From Megachile rotundata (taxonomy: Eukaryota > Arthropoda > Insecta > Hymenoptera > Megachilidae): a DNA stretch of 64,000 nucleotides. The notes beneath the pieces are model-generated. The model was not told the origin of the DNA. It worked only from the letters and a program-made list of their open reading frames with translations, and ran no database searches. Both the position numbers and the translations under genes were made by a program. The stretch spans positions 20,332 through 84,331 of the forward strand of contig NW_027474110.1 in NCBI RefSeq assembly GCF_050947335.1, read 5' to 3'. Below, one piece after another: positions 15,201-28,767 of the stretch. Each line of letters starts with the position of its first letter. The stretch's first letter is position 1.

Positions 15201-15670
15201 CACTGTTATCAATCTAACTCATATTATTAGCCATATTATGCTAATATGATCGATAGAACGACAATTACTATACTTACTACACTCACTATTATCAATCTAA
15301 CTCATATTATTAGCCATATTATGCTTATGTGATCGATAGAACGACAATTACTATACTTATTACTCTTATTATTATGAATCTAACTCATATTATTAACCAT
15401 ATTATGCAGATATGATCGATAGCACGACATTTACTACACTTATTACTCTTACTATTATCAATCTAACTCAGATTATTAGCCATATTATGCTTATGAGATC
15501 GACAGAACGACAATTACTATACTTATTACACTGACTGTTATCAATCTAACTCATATCATTAACCATATTATGCACATATGATCGATAGAACGACAATTAC
15601 TATACTTATTACTCTTATTATTATGAATCTAACTCATATTATTAACCATATTATGCAGATATGATCGATA
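12268..15670. repeat. 58-monomer block, second copy shortened to 41 monomers (3403 bp)
   Basis: Three colinear segments match the preceding block: 12268-12790 to 7454-7976 (offset 4814), 12791-14480 to 9056-10745 (offset 3735) and 14481-15670 to 11078-12267 (offset 3403). The offset falls by 1079 (13 x 83) and then by 332 (4 x 83), giving 58 - 17 = 41 monomers, which is the observed length. Few substitutions were seen, for example CACTGTTATC near 15200 against CACTATTATC near 11810. At 15671 the sequence changes to a stretch related to about 4460-5050. Confidence 0.85.
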
Positions 15671-15869
15671 GCACGACATTTACTATACTTATTACTCTTA
15701 TTGTTATCAATCTAACTCATATTATTAACCATATTATGCAGATATGATCGATAGAACTACAATTAGTATACTCATTACTCTTATTAATATCAATCTGACT
15801 CATAATATTAGCCATATTATGCTTATATAATCGATAGAACGACAATTACTATACTCATTACGCTTATTA

Positions 15870-18276
15870 TTATCAATCTAACTCATATTGTTAGCCATAT
15901 TATGCTTATATGATCGATAGGACGAAAATTACTATACTTATTACTCTTATTATTATCAATCTAACTCATATTATAAGCCATATTATGCTTATATGATCGG
16001 TAGAACGATAATTATTATACCTATTACTCTTATTATTATCAATTTAACTCATATCATTAGCCATATTATGCTTATATGATCGATCGAACGACAATGACTA
16101 TACTCACTTCTCTTATTATTATCAATCTAACTCATATTATTAGCCATATTATGCTTATATGATCGATAGAACGACAATTACTATATTCATTTCTCTTATT
16201 AATATCAATCTAATTCATATTATTAGTCATATTATGCTTATATGATCGACAGAACGACAATTACTATACTTATTACACTCACTATTATCAATCTAACTCA
16301 CATTATTAACCATATTATGCAGATATGATCGATAGAAAGACAATTACTATACTCATTTCTTTTATTATTATCAATCTAACTCATATTATTAGCCATATTA
16401 TGCTTATGTGATCGATAGAACGACAATTACTATACTTATTACTCTCATTATTATCAATCTAACTCATATTATTAGCCATATTATGCTTATGTGATCGATA
16501 GAACGACAGTTACTATACTTATTACTCTTATTATTATGAATCTAACTCATATTATTAACCATATTATGCAGATATGATCGATAGCACGACATTTACTATA
16601 CTTATTACTCTTATTGTTATCAATCTAACTCATATTATTAACCAAATTATGCAGATATGATCGATAGAACTACAATTAGTATACTCATTACTCTTATTAT
16701 TATCAATCTAACTCACATTATTCACCATATTATGCAGATATGATCGATAGAAAGACAATTACTATACTCATTTCTTTTATTATTATCAATCTAACTCATA
16801 TTATTAGCCATATTATGCTTATGTGATCGATAGAACGACAATTACTATACTTATTACTCTCATTATTATCAATCTAACTCATATTATTAGCCATATTATG
16901 CTTATATGATCGATAGGACGACAATTACTATACTTATTTCTCTTATTATTATCAATCTAACTCATATTATTAGCCATATTATGCTTATATGATCGATAGA
17001 ACGACAATTACTATACGTATTACTCTCATTATTATCAACATAACTCATATTATTAGCCATATTATGCTTATATGATCGACAGAACGACAATTACTATACT
17101 TATTACACTCACTGTTATCAATCTGACTCATATTATTAACCATATTATGCAAATATGATCGATAGAACGACAATTAGTATACTCATTACTCTTATTTTTA
17201 TCAATCTAGCTCATATTATTAACCATATTATGCTAATATGATCGATAGAACGACAATTACTGTACTTATTACACTCACTATTATCAATCTAACTCATATT
17301 ATTAACCATATTATGCGGATATGATCGATAGCATGACATTTACTACACTTATTACTCTTATTATTATCGATCTAACTCATATTATTAGCTATATTATGCT
17401 TATATGATCGATAGAACGACAATTACTATACTTATTACACTCACTATTATCAATCCAACTCATATTATTAACCATATTATGCAGATATGATCGATAGCAC
17501 GACATTTACTATACTTATTACTCTTATTGTTATCAATCTAACTCATATTATTAACCATATTATGCAGACATGATCGATAGAACTACAATTAGTATACTCC
17601 TTACTCTTATTATTATCAATCTAACTCATATTATTAACCATATTATGCAGATATGAGCGATAGAACGACAATTACTATACTTATTACTCTCATTATTATC
17701 AATATAACTCATATTATTAGCCATATTATGCTTATATGATCGATAGAAAGACAATTACTATACTTATTACACTCACTGTTATCAATCTAACTCATATTAT
17801 TAACCACATTATGCAAATATGATCGATAGAACGACAATTACTATATTCATTTCTCTTATTATTATCAATCTAATTCATATTATTAGCCATATTATGCTTA
17901 TATGATCGACAGAACGACATTTACTATACTTATTACTCTTATTGTTATCAATCTAACTCATATTATTAACCATATTATGCAGACATGATCGATAGAACTA
18001 CAATTAGTATACTCCTTACTCTTATTATTATCAATCTAACTCATATTATTAGCCATATTATGCTTATATGATCGATAGAACGACAATTACTATATTCATT
18101 TCTCTTATTATTATCAATCTAACTCATATTATTAGCCATATTATGCTTATATGATCGATAGGACGACAATTACTATACTTATTTCTCTTATTATTATCAA
18201 TCTAACTCATATTATTAGCCATATTATGCTTATATGATCGATAGAACGACAATTACTATACGTATTACTCTCATTA
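15870..18276. repeat. 29-mer higher-order repeat (2407 bp), copy 1
   Basis: Two sub-modules: a 14-mer (about 15870-17030, starting with the GTTAGCC cassette) and a 15-mer (about 17030-18276, with CAACATAAC, ATTTTTATCAATCTAGC, GCGGATATG with GCATGACATTT, CAATCCAAC and GAGCGATAG). The unit recurs exactly 2407 bp later: GATCGG at 15995 and 18402, GCATGAC at 17331 and 19738, CGTAT at 17016 and 19423. The junction lies in ATTATTATCAA near 18270-18283. Confidence 0.9.
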
Positions 18277-20683
18277 TTATCAATCTAACTCATATTGTTA
18301 GCCATATTATGCTTATATGATCGATAGGACGAAAATTACTATACTTATTACTCTTATTATTATCAATCTAACTCATATTATAAGCCATATTATGCTTATA
18401 TGATCGGTAGAACGATATTTATTATACCTATTACTCTTATTATTATCAATTTAACTCATATCATTAGCCATATTATGCTTATATGATCGATCGAACGACA
18501 ATGACTATACTCACTTCTCTTATTATTATCAATCTAACTCATATTATTAGCCATATTATGCTTATATGATCGATAGAACGACAATTACTATATTCATTTC
18601 TCTTATTAATATCAATCTAATTCATATTATTAGTCATATTATGCTTATATGATCGACAGAACGACAATTACTATACTTATTACACTCACTATTATCAATC
18701 TAACTCACATTATTAACCATATTATGCAGATATGATCGATAGAAAGACAATTACTATACTCATTTCTTTTATTATTATCAATCTAACTCATATTATTAGC
18801 CATATTATGCTTATGTGATCGATAGAACGACAATTACTATACTTATTACTCTCATTATTATCAATCTAACTCATATTATTAGCCATATTATGCTTATGTG
18901 ATCGATAGAACGACAGTTACTATACTTATTACTCTTATTATTATGAATCTAACTCATATTATTAACCATATTATGCAGATATGATCGATAGCACGACATT
19001 TACTATACTTATTACTCTTATTGTTATCAATCTAACTCATATTATTAACCATATTATGCAGATATGATCGATAGAACTACAATTAGTATACTCATTACTC
19101 TTATTATTATCAATCTAACTCACATTATTCACCATATTATGCAGATATGATCGATAGAAAGACAATTACTATACTCATTTCTTTTATTATTATCAATCTA
19201 ACTCATATTATTAGCCATATTATGCTTATGTGATCGATAGAACGACAATTACTATACTTATTACTCTCATTATTATCAATCTAACTCATATTATTAGCCA
19301 TATTATGCTTATATGATCGATAGGACGACAATTACTATACTTATTTCTCTTATTATTATCAATCTAACTCATATTATTAGCCATATTATGCTTATATGAT
19401 CGATAGAACGACAATTACTATACGTATTACTCTCATTATTATCAACATAACTCATATTATTAGCCATATTATGCTTATATGATCGACAGAACGACAATTA
19501 CTATACTTATTACACTCACTGTTATCAATCTGACTCATATTATTAACCATATTATGCAAATATGATCGATAGAACGACAATTAGTATACTCATTACTCTT
19601 ATTTTTATCAATCTAGCTCATATTATTAACCATATTATGCTAATATGATCGATAGAACGACAATTACTGTACTTATTACACTCACTATTATCAATCTAAC
19701 TCATATTATTAACCATATTATGCGGATATGATCGATAGCATGACATTTACTACACTTATTACTCTTATTATTATCGATCTAACTCATATTATTAGCTATA
19801 TTATGCTTATATGATCGATAGAACGACAATTACTATACTTATTACACTCACTATTATCAATCCAACTCATATTATTAACCATATTATGCAGATATGATCG
19901 ATAGCACGACATTTACTATACTTATTACTCTTATTGTTATCAATCTAACTCATATTATTAACCATATTATGCAGACATGATCGATAGAACTACAATTAGT
20001 ATACTCCTTACTCTTATTATTATCAATCTAACTCATATTATTAACCATATTATGCAGATATGAGCGATAGAACGACAATTACTATACTTATTACTCTCAT
20101 TATTATCAATATAACTCATATTATTAGCCATATTATGCTTATATGATCGATAGAAAGACAATTACTATACTTATTACACTCACTGTTATCAATCTAACTC
20201 ATATTATTAACCACATTATGCAAATATGATCGATAGAACGACAATTACTATATTCATTTCTCTTATTATTATCAATCTAATTCATATTATTAGCCATATT
20301 ATGCTTATATGATCGACAGAACGACATTTACTATACTTATTACTCTTATTGTTATCAATCTAACTCATATTATTAACCATATTATGCAGACATGATCGAT
20401 AGAACTACAATTAGTATACTCCTTACTCTTATTATTATCAATCTAACTCATATTATTAGCCATATTATGCTTATATGATCGATAGAACGACAATTACTAT
20501 ATTCATTTCTCTTATTATTATCAATCTAACTCATATTATTAGCCATATTATGCTTATATGATCGATAGGACGACAATTACTATACTTATTTCTCTTATTA
20601 TTATCAATCTAACTCATATTATTAGCCATATTATGCTTATATGATCGATAGAACGACAATTACTATACGTATTACTCTCATTA
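18277..20683. repeat. 29-mer higher-order repeat (2407 bp), copy 2
   Basis: Near-identical to the preceding unit. One seen difference is GATATTTATTATACC near 18412, where copy 1 has GATAATTATTATACC. The 15-mer half then starts again at about 20668, showing that the 14-mer and 15-mer sub-modules can be copied separately. Confidence 0.9.
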
Positions 20684-21562
20684 TTATCAACATAACTCAT
20701 ATTATTAGCCATATTATGCTTATATGATCGACAGAACGACAATTACTATACTTATTACACTCACTGTTATCAATCTGACTCATATTATTAACCATATTAT
20801 GCAAATATGATCGATAGAACGACAATTAGTATACTCATTACTCTTATTTTTATCAATCTAGCTCATATTATTAACCATATTATGCTAATATGATCGATAG
20901 AACGACAATTACTGTACTTATTACACTCACTATTATCAATCTAACTCATATTATTAACCATATTATGCGGATATGATCGATAGCATGACATTTACTACAC
21001 TTATTACTCTTATTATTATCGATCTAACTCATATTATTAGCTATATTATGCTTATATGATCGATAGAACGACAATTACTATACTTATTACACTCACTATT
21101 ATCAATCCAACTCATATTATTAACCATATTATGCAGATATGATCGATAGCACGACATTTACTATACTTATTACTCTTATTGTTATCAATCTAACTCATAT
21201 TATTAACCATATTATGCAGACATGATCGATAGAACTACAATTAGTATACTCCTTACTCTTATTATTATCAATCTAACTCATATTATTAACCATATTATGC
21301 AGATATGAGCGATAGAACGACAATTACTATACTTATTACTCTCATTATTATCAATATAACTCATATTATTAGCCATATTATGCTTATATGATCGATAGAA
21401 AGACAATTACTATACTTATTACACTCACTGTTATCAATCTAACTCATATTATTAACCACATTATGCAAATATGATCGATAGAACGACAATTACTATATTC
21501 ATTTCTCTTATTATTATCAATCTAATTCATATTATTAGCCATATTATGCTTATATGATCGAC
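20684..21562. repeat. Extra 15-mer sub-module, cut by assembly gap
   Basis: Matches 19439-20317 at offset 1245 (GCATGAC at 20983 against 19738), with no difference seen. It ends mid-monomer at GATCGAC where the N run begins. About 350 bp of the 15-mer would be expected to follow. Confidence 0.88.
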
Positions 21563-21662
21563 NNNNNNNNNNNNNNNNNNNNNNNNNNNNNNNNNNNNNN
21601 NNNNNNNNNNNNNNNNNNNNNNNNNNNNNNNNNNNNNNNNNNNNNNNNNNNNNNNNNNNNNN
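21563..21662. other. Assembly gap, 100 N
   Basis: Exactly 100 unknown bases. ATCG anchors on either side are at 21557 and 21713, 156 bp apart, which is not a multiple of 83 (two monomers would need 166). The round number and the broken phase suggest a placeholder for a gap of unknown size. The monomer population also differs on the two sides. Confidence 0.98.
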
Positions 21663-24600
21663 CTTATTATTATAAATCTAACTCATATTATTAGCCGTAT
21701 AATGCTTATATGATCGATAGAACGACAATACAATACTTATTACTCTTATTATTATCAATCTAACTCATATTATTAACCATATTATGCTAATATGATCGAT
21801 AGAACGACAATTACTATACTTATTATTCTTATTGTTATCAATCTAACTCATATTATTAACCATATTATGCTAATATGATCGATAGAACGACAATTACTAT
21901 ACATATTATTCTTATTTTTATCAACCTAACTCATATTATTAGCCACATTATGCTTAAATGATCGATAGAACGACAATTACTATACTCCTTACTCTCATTA
22001 TTATCAATCCAACTCATATTATTAGCCATATTATGCTTATATTATCGACAGAACGACAATTACTATTCTTATTACACTCCCTGTTATCAATCTAACTCAT
22101 ATTATTAACCATATTATGCTTATATGATCGTAGAACGATAATTACTATACTTATTACTCTTATTATTATCAATCTAACTCATATTATTAGCCATATTATG
22201 CTTATATGATCGATAGAACGACAATTACTATACTTATTACTCTTATTATTATCAATCTCACTCATATAATGAGCCATATTATGCTTATATGATCGATAGG
22301 ACGACAATTACTATACTTATTAGTCTTATTATTATCAATCTAACTCATATTATTAGCCATATTATGCTTATGTGGTCGAAAGAACGATAATTACTATACT
22401 TATTACTCTTATTATTAACAATCTAACTCATATTATTAACCATATTATGCTTATATGATCGATAGGACTACAATTACTATACTTACTACTCTTATTATTA
22501 TCAATCTAACTCATATTATTAGCCATATTATGCTTATGTGATCGATAGGACTACAATTACTATACTTATTATTCTCATTTTTATCAACCTAACTTATATT
22601 ATTAGCCATATTATGCTTAAATGATCGATAGAACGACAATTACTATACTCATTACTCTCATTATTATCAATCTAACTCATATTATTAGCCATATTATGCT
22701 TATATTATCGACAGATCGACAATTACTATTCTTATTACACTCCCTGTTATCAATCTAACTCATATTATTAACCATATTATGCTTATATGATCGGTAGAAC
22801 GATAATTACTATACTTATTACTCTTATTATTATCAATCTAACTCATATTATTAGCCATATTATGCTTATATGATCGATAGAACGACAATTACTATACTTA
22901 TTACTCTTATTATTATCAATCTAACTCATATTATTAGCCATATTATGCTTACATGATCGATAGGACGACAATTACTATACTTATTACTCTTATTATTATC
23001 AATCTAACTCATATTATTAAGCCATATTATGCTTACATGATCGATAGGACGACAATTACTATACTTATTACTCTTATTATTATCAACCTAACTCATATTA
23101 TTAGCCATATTATGCTTATATGATCGATAGAACGACAATTACTATACTCACTACTCTTACTATTATCAATCTAACTCATATTATTAGCCATATTATGCTT
23201 ATATGATCGATAGCACGACAATTACTATACTTATTACTCTTATTATTATCAATCTAACTCATATTATTAGCCATATTATGCTTATATGATCGACAGAACG
23301 ACAATTACTATTCTTATTACACTCCCTGTTATCAATCTAACTCATATTATTAACCATATTATGCTTATATGATCGATGGAACGACAATTACTATACTTAT
23401 TACTCTTATTATTATCAATCTAACTCATATTATTAGCCATATTATGCTTATATGATCGATGGAACGACAATTACTATACACATTACTCTTATTATTATCA
23501 ATCTAACTCACATCATTAGCCATATTATGCTTATATGATCGATAGGACGACAATTACTATACTTATTACTCTTATTATTATCAATCTAACTCATATTATT
23601 AGCCATATTATGCTTATATGATCGATAGGACGACAATTACTATACCTATTAGTCTTATTATTATCAATCTAACTCATATTATTAACCATATTATGCTTAT
23701 ATGATCGGTAGAGCGACAATTACTATACTTATTACTCTTATTATTATCAATCTAACTCATATTATGAACCATATTATGCAAATATGATCGATAGAACGAC
23801 AATTACTGTACTTATTACTCTTATTGTTATCAACCTAACTCCTATTATTAGGCATATTATGCTTTTATGATCGATCGATCCACATTTACTATACTCATTA
23901 CTCTTATTGTTATCAATCTAACTCCAATTATTAACCATATTATGCAAATATGATCGATAGAACGACAATTACTATACTCATTACTCTTTTTGTTATCAAT
24001 CTAACTCATATTATTAGCCATATTATGCTTATATGATCGATAGGACGACAATTACTATACTTATTACTCTTATTATTATCAATCTAACTCATATTATTAG
24101 CCATATTATGCTTATATGATCGATAGAACGACGAATACTATACTTATTACTCTTATTATTATAAATCTAACTCATATTATTAGCCATATAATGCTTATAT
24201 GATCGATAGAACGACAATTACAATACTTATTACTCTTATTATTATTAATCTAACTCATATTATTAACCATATTATGCTAATGTGATCGATAGAACGACAA
24301 TTACTATACTTATTATTCTTATTTTTATCAACCTAACTCATATTATTAGCCACATTATGCTTAAATGATCGATAGAACGACAATTACTATACTCCTTACT
24401 CTCATTATTATCAATCTAACTCATATTATTAGCCATATTATGCTTATATTATCGACAGAACGACAATTACTATTCTTATTACACTCCCTGTTATCAATCT
24501 AACTCTTATTATTAACCATATTATGCTTATATGATCGGTAGAACGATAATTACTATACTTATTACTCTTATTATTACAATCTAACTCATATTATTAGCCA

Positions 24601-26784
24601 TATTATGCTTATATGATCGATAGGACGACAATTACTATACTTATTATTCTTATTTTTATCAACCTAACTTATATTATTAGCCATATTATGCTTAAATGAT
24701 CGATAGAACGACAATACTATACTCATTACTGTCATTATTATCAATCTAACTCATTTTATTAGCCATATTATGCTTATATTATCGACAGAACGACAATTAC
24801 TATTCTTATTACACTCCTGTTATCAATCTAACTCTTATTATTAACCATATTATGCTTATATGATCGGTAGAACGATAATTACTATACTTATTACTCTTAT
24901 TATTATCAATCTAACTCATATTATTAGCCATATTATGCTTATATGATCGATAGAACGATAATTACTATACTTATTACTCTTATTATTATCAATCTCACTC
25001 ATATTATTAGCCATAATATGCTTGTATGATCGACAGAACGACAATTACTATACTTATTACACTCACTATTATCAATCTAACTCATATTATTAACCATATT
25101 ATGCTTATATGATCGATAGAACGACAATTACTATACTTATTACTCTTATTATTATCAATCTCACTCATATTATGAGCCATATTATGCTTATATGATCGAT
25201 AGGACGACAATTACTATACTTATTAGTCTTAATGTTATCAATCTAACTCATATTATTAGCCATATTATGCTTATGTGGTCGAAAGAACGATAATTACTAT
25301 ACTTATTACTCTTATTATTATCAATCTAACTCATATTATTAGCCATATTATGCTTATATGATCGACAGAACGACAATTACTATTCTTATTACACTCCCTG
25401 TTATCAATCTAACTCATATTATTAACCATATTATGCTTATATGATCCATGGAACGACAATTACGATACTTACTACTCTTATTATTATCAATCTAACTCAT
25501 ATTATTAACCATATTATGCTTATGTGATCGAGAGAACGACAATTACTATACTTATTACTCTTATTATTATCAATCTAACTCTTATTATTAGCCATATTAT
25601 GCTTACATGATCGATAGGACGACAATTACTATACTTATTATTCTTATTTTTATCAACCTAACTCATATTATTAGCCACATTATGCTTAAATGATCGATAG
25701 AACGACAATTACTATACTCCTTACTCTCATTATTATCAATCTAACTCATATTATTAGCCATATTATGCTTATATTATCGACAGAACGACAATTACTATTC
25801 TTATTACACTCCCTGTTATCAATCTAACTCTTATTATTAACCATATTATGCTTATATGATCGGTAGAACGATAATTACTATACTTATTACTCTTATTATT
25901 ATCAATCTAACTCATATTATTAGCCATATTATGCTTATATGATCAATAGAACGATAATTACTATACTTATTACTCTTATTATTATCAATCTCACTCATAT
26001 TATTAGCCATAATATGCTTATATGATCGATAGAACGACAATTACTATACTTATTAGTCTTATTATTATCAATCTAACTCATATTATTAGCCATATTATGC
26101 TTATGTGGTCGAAAGAACGATAATTACTATACTTATTACTCTTATTATTATCAATCTAACTCATATTATTAGACATATTATGCTTATATGATCGATAGGA
26201 CGACAATTACTATACTCACTACTCTTATTATTATCAATCTAACTCATATTATTAGCCATAATATGCTTATATGATCGATAGAACGACAATTACTGTACTT
26301 ATTACACTCACTATTATCAATCTAACTCATATTATTAACCATATTATGCTTATATGATCGATAGAGCGTCAATTACTGTACTGATTACTCTTACTATTAT
26401 CAATCTAACTCATATTATTAGCCATATTGTGCACATATGATCGATAGAGCGTCAATTACTATACTTATTACTCTTATTACTATCAATCTAACTCATATTA
26501 TTAGCCATACTATGCTTGTATGATCGACAGAACGACAATTACTATACTTATTACACTCACTATTATCAATCTAACTCATATTATTAACCATATTATGCTT
26601 ATATGATCGGTAGAGCGACAATTACTATACTTATTACTCTTATTATTGTCAATCTAACTCATATTATTAGTCATATTATGCTTATATGATCGATAGAACG
26701 ACGATTACTATACTTATTACCCTTATTATTATAAATCTAACTCATATTATTAGCCATATTATGCTTATATGATCGATAGAACGA
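21663..26784. repeat. Right domain, irregular satellite stretch next to the gap
   Basis: About 62 monomers carrying six of the eleven 1-bp indels of the right domain. The usual variant order (TTTTTATCAACC, then AAATGATCG, then ATTATCGACAG with CTCCCTGTTATC, then GGTAGAACGATAATT) appears near 21905, 22570, 24315, 24650 and 25650 but is separated by uneven numbers of plain monomers. The HOR here is less regular than further right. Confidence 0.75.
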
Positions 26785-28767
26785 CAATTACTATACTCAT
26801 TACTCTTATTATTATCAATCTAACTCATATTATTAGCCATAATATGCTTATATGATCGATAGAACAATTACTATACTTATTACTCTTATTATTATCAATC
26901 TAACTCATATTATTAGCCATATTATGCTTATGTGATCGATAGAACGACAATTACTGTACTTATTACTCTTATTATTATCAATCTCACTCATATTATGAGC
27001 CATATTATGCTTATATGATCGATAGGACGACAATTACTATACTTATTACTCTTATTATTATCAATCTAACTCATATTATTAGCCATATTATGCTTATATG
27101 ATCGACAGAACGACAATTACTATTCTTATTACACTCCCTGTTATCAATCTAACTCATATTTTTAACCATATTATGCTTATATGATCGATAGAACGACAAT
27201 TACTATACTTATTACTCTTATTATTATCAATCTAACTCATATTATTAACCATATTATGCTTATCTGATCGATAGAACGACAATTACTATACTTATTACTC
27301 TTATTATTATCAATCTAACTCATATTATTAGACATATTATGCTTATATGATCGATAGGACGACAATTACTATACTTATTACTCTTATTATTATCAATCTA
27401 ACTCATATTATTAGCCATATTATGCTTATATGATCGATAGAATGACAATTACTATACTTATTAGTCTTATTATTATCAATCTAACTCATATTATTAGCCA
27501 TATTATGCTTATATGATCAACAGAACGACAATTACTATTCTCATTACACTCCCAGTTATCAGTCTAACTCATATTATTAACCATATTATGCTTATATGAT
27601 CGGTAGAGCGACAATTACTATACTTATTACTCTTATTATTATCAATCTAACTCATATTATTAGCCATATTATGCTTATATGATCGATAGAACGACGATTA
27701 CTATACTTATTACTCTTATTATTATCAATCTAACTCATATTATTAGCCATATTATGCTTATATGATCGATAGAACGACAATTACTATACTTATTACTCTT
27801 ATTATTATCAATCTCACTCATATAATGAGCCATATTATGCTTATATGATCGATAGGACGACAATTACTATACTTATTAGTCTTATTATTATCAATCTAAC
27901 TCATATTATTAGCCATATTATGCTTATGTGGTCGAAAGAACGATAATTACTATACTTATTACTCTTATTATTATCAATCTAACTCATATTATTAGACATA
28001 TTATGCTTATATGATCGATAGGACGACAATTACTATACTTACTACTCTTATTATTATCAATCTAACTCATATTATTAGCCATATTATGCTTATATGATCG
28101 ATAGGACGATAATTACTATACTTATTACTCTTATTATTATCAATCTAACTCATATTATTAGCCATATTATGCTTATATGATCGATAGAACGACGATTACT
28201 ATACTTATTACTCTTATTATTATCAATCTAACTCATATTATTAGCCATATTATGCTTATATGATCGATAGAACGACAATTACTATACTTATTACTCTTAT
28301 TATTATCAATCTCACTCATATAATCAGCCATATTATGCTTATATGATCGATAGGACGACAATTACTATACTTATTAGTCTTATTATTATCAATCTAACTC
28401 ATATTATTAGCCATATTATGCTTATGTGGTCGAAAGAACGATAATTACTATACTTATTACTCTTATTATTATCAATCTAACTCATATTATTAGACATATT
28501 ATGCTTATATGATCGATAGGACGACAATTACTATACTTACTACTCTTATTATTATCAATCTAACTCATATTATTAGCCATATTATGCTTATATGATCGAT
28601 AGGACGACAATTACTATACTTATTATTCTTATTTTTATCAACCTAACTTATATTATTAGCCATATTATGCTTATATGATCGATAGGACGACAATTACTAT
28701 ACTTATTACACTCACTATTATCAATCTAACTCATATTATTAACCATATTATGCAGATATGATCGATA
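26785..28767. repeat. Satellite with a 6-mer (498 bp) local repeat
   Basis: The variant CTCACTCATATAATGAGCC at about 27811 recurs as CTCACTCATATAATCAGCC 498 bp (6 x 83) later. Between them the order GGACGAC...TTAGTC, GTGGTCGAAAG, TTAGACATATT, CTTACTACTC is kept. The first 80-bp monomer of the window is at 26855-26934. Confidence 0.8.
26855..26934 (+). repeat. 80-bp monomer variant (3-bp deletion), first of fifteen
   Basis: The usual ATAGAACGACAATTAC reads ATAGAACAATTAC, three bases shorter. The next ATCG anchor is 80 bp away instead of 83. The same deletion occurs with AGAAC at 26861, 29016, 30671, 37556, 39960, 44605, 45515, 48666, 49576, 51067, 52724, 55626, 56536 and 58276; the copy at 59186 reads AGAATAATTA. 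In every case the preceding monomer has CATAATATG in place of CATATTATG. None was seen left of the gap. Confidence 0.93.

Larger units (their letters stand above)
1..21562. repeat. 83-bp satellite array, left domain
   Basis: The whole stretch is head-to-tail copies of an 83-bp monomer. The ATCG anchor falls at 61, 144 and 227 and, after 259 steps, at 21557. The total drift is -1 base, explained by a 1-bp deletion near 5624 (GATAATAG in place of GATCGATAG). Domain-typical variants are GCAGATATG, GCACGACATTT, GAACTACAATTAG, TTATTATGAATC and CACTCACTATTATC. All monomers lie in the same orientation and no unrelated insert was seen. Nothing in it supports a gene. Length, uniformity and nested HORs are typical of centromeric or heterochromatic satellite in eukaryotes; that location is inferred, not shown. 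Confidence 0.97.

Noticed and set aside
21563..21662. Gap taken as a real 100-bp spacer
   Set aside because: The length is exactly 100 and the monomer phase is not kept across it, so it is treated as an assembly placeholder.
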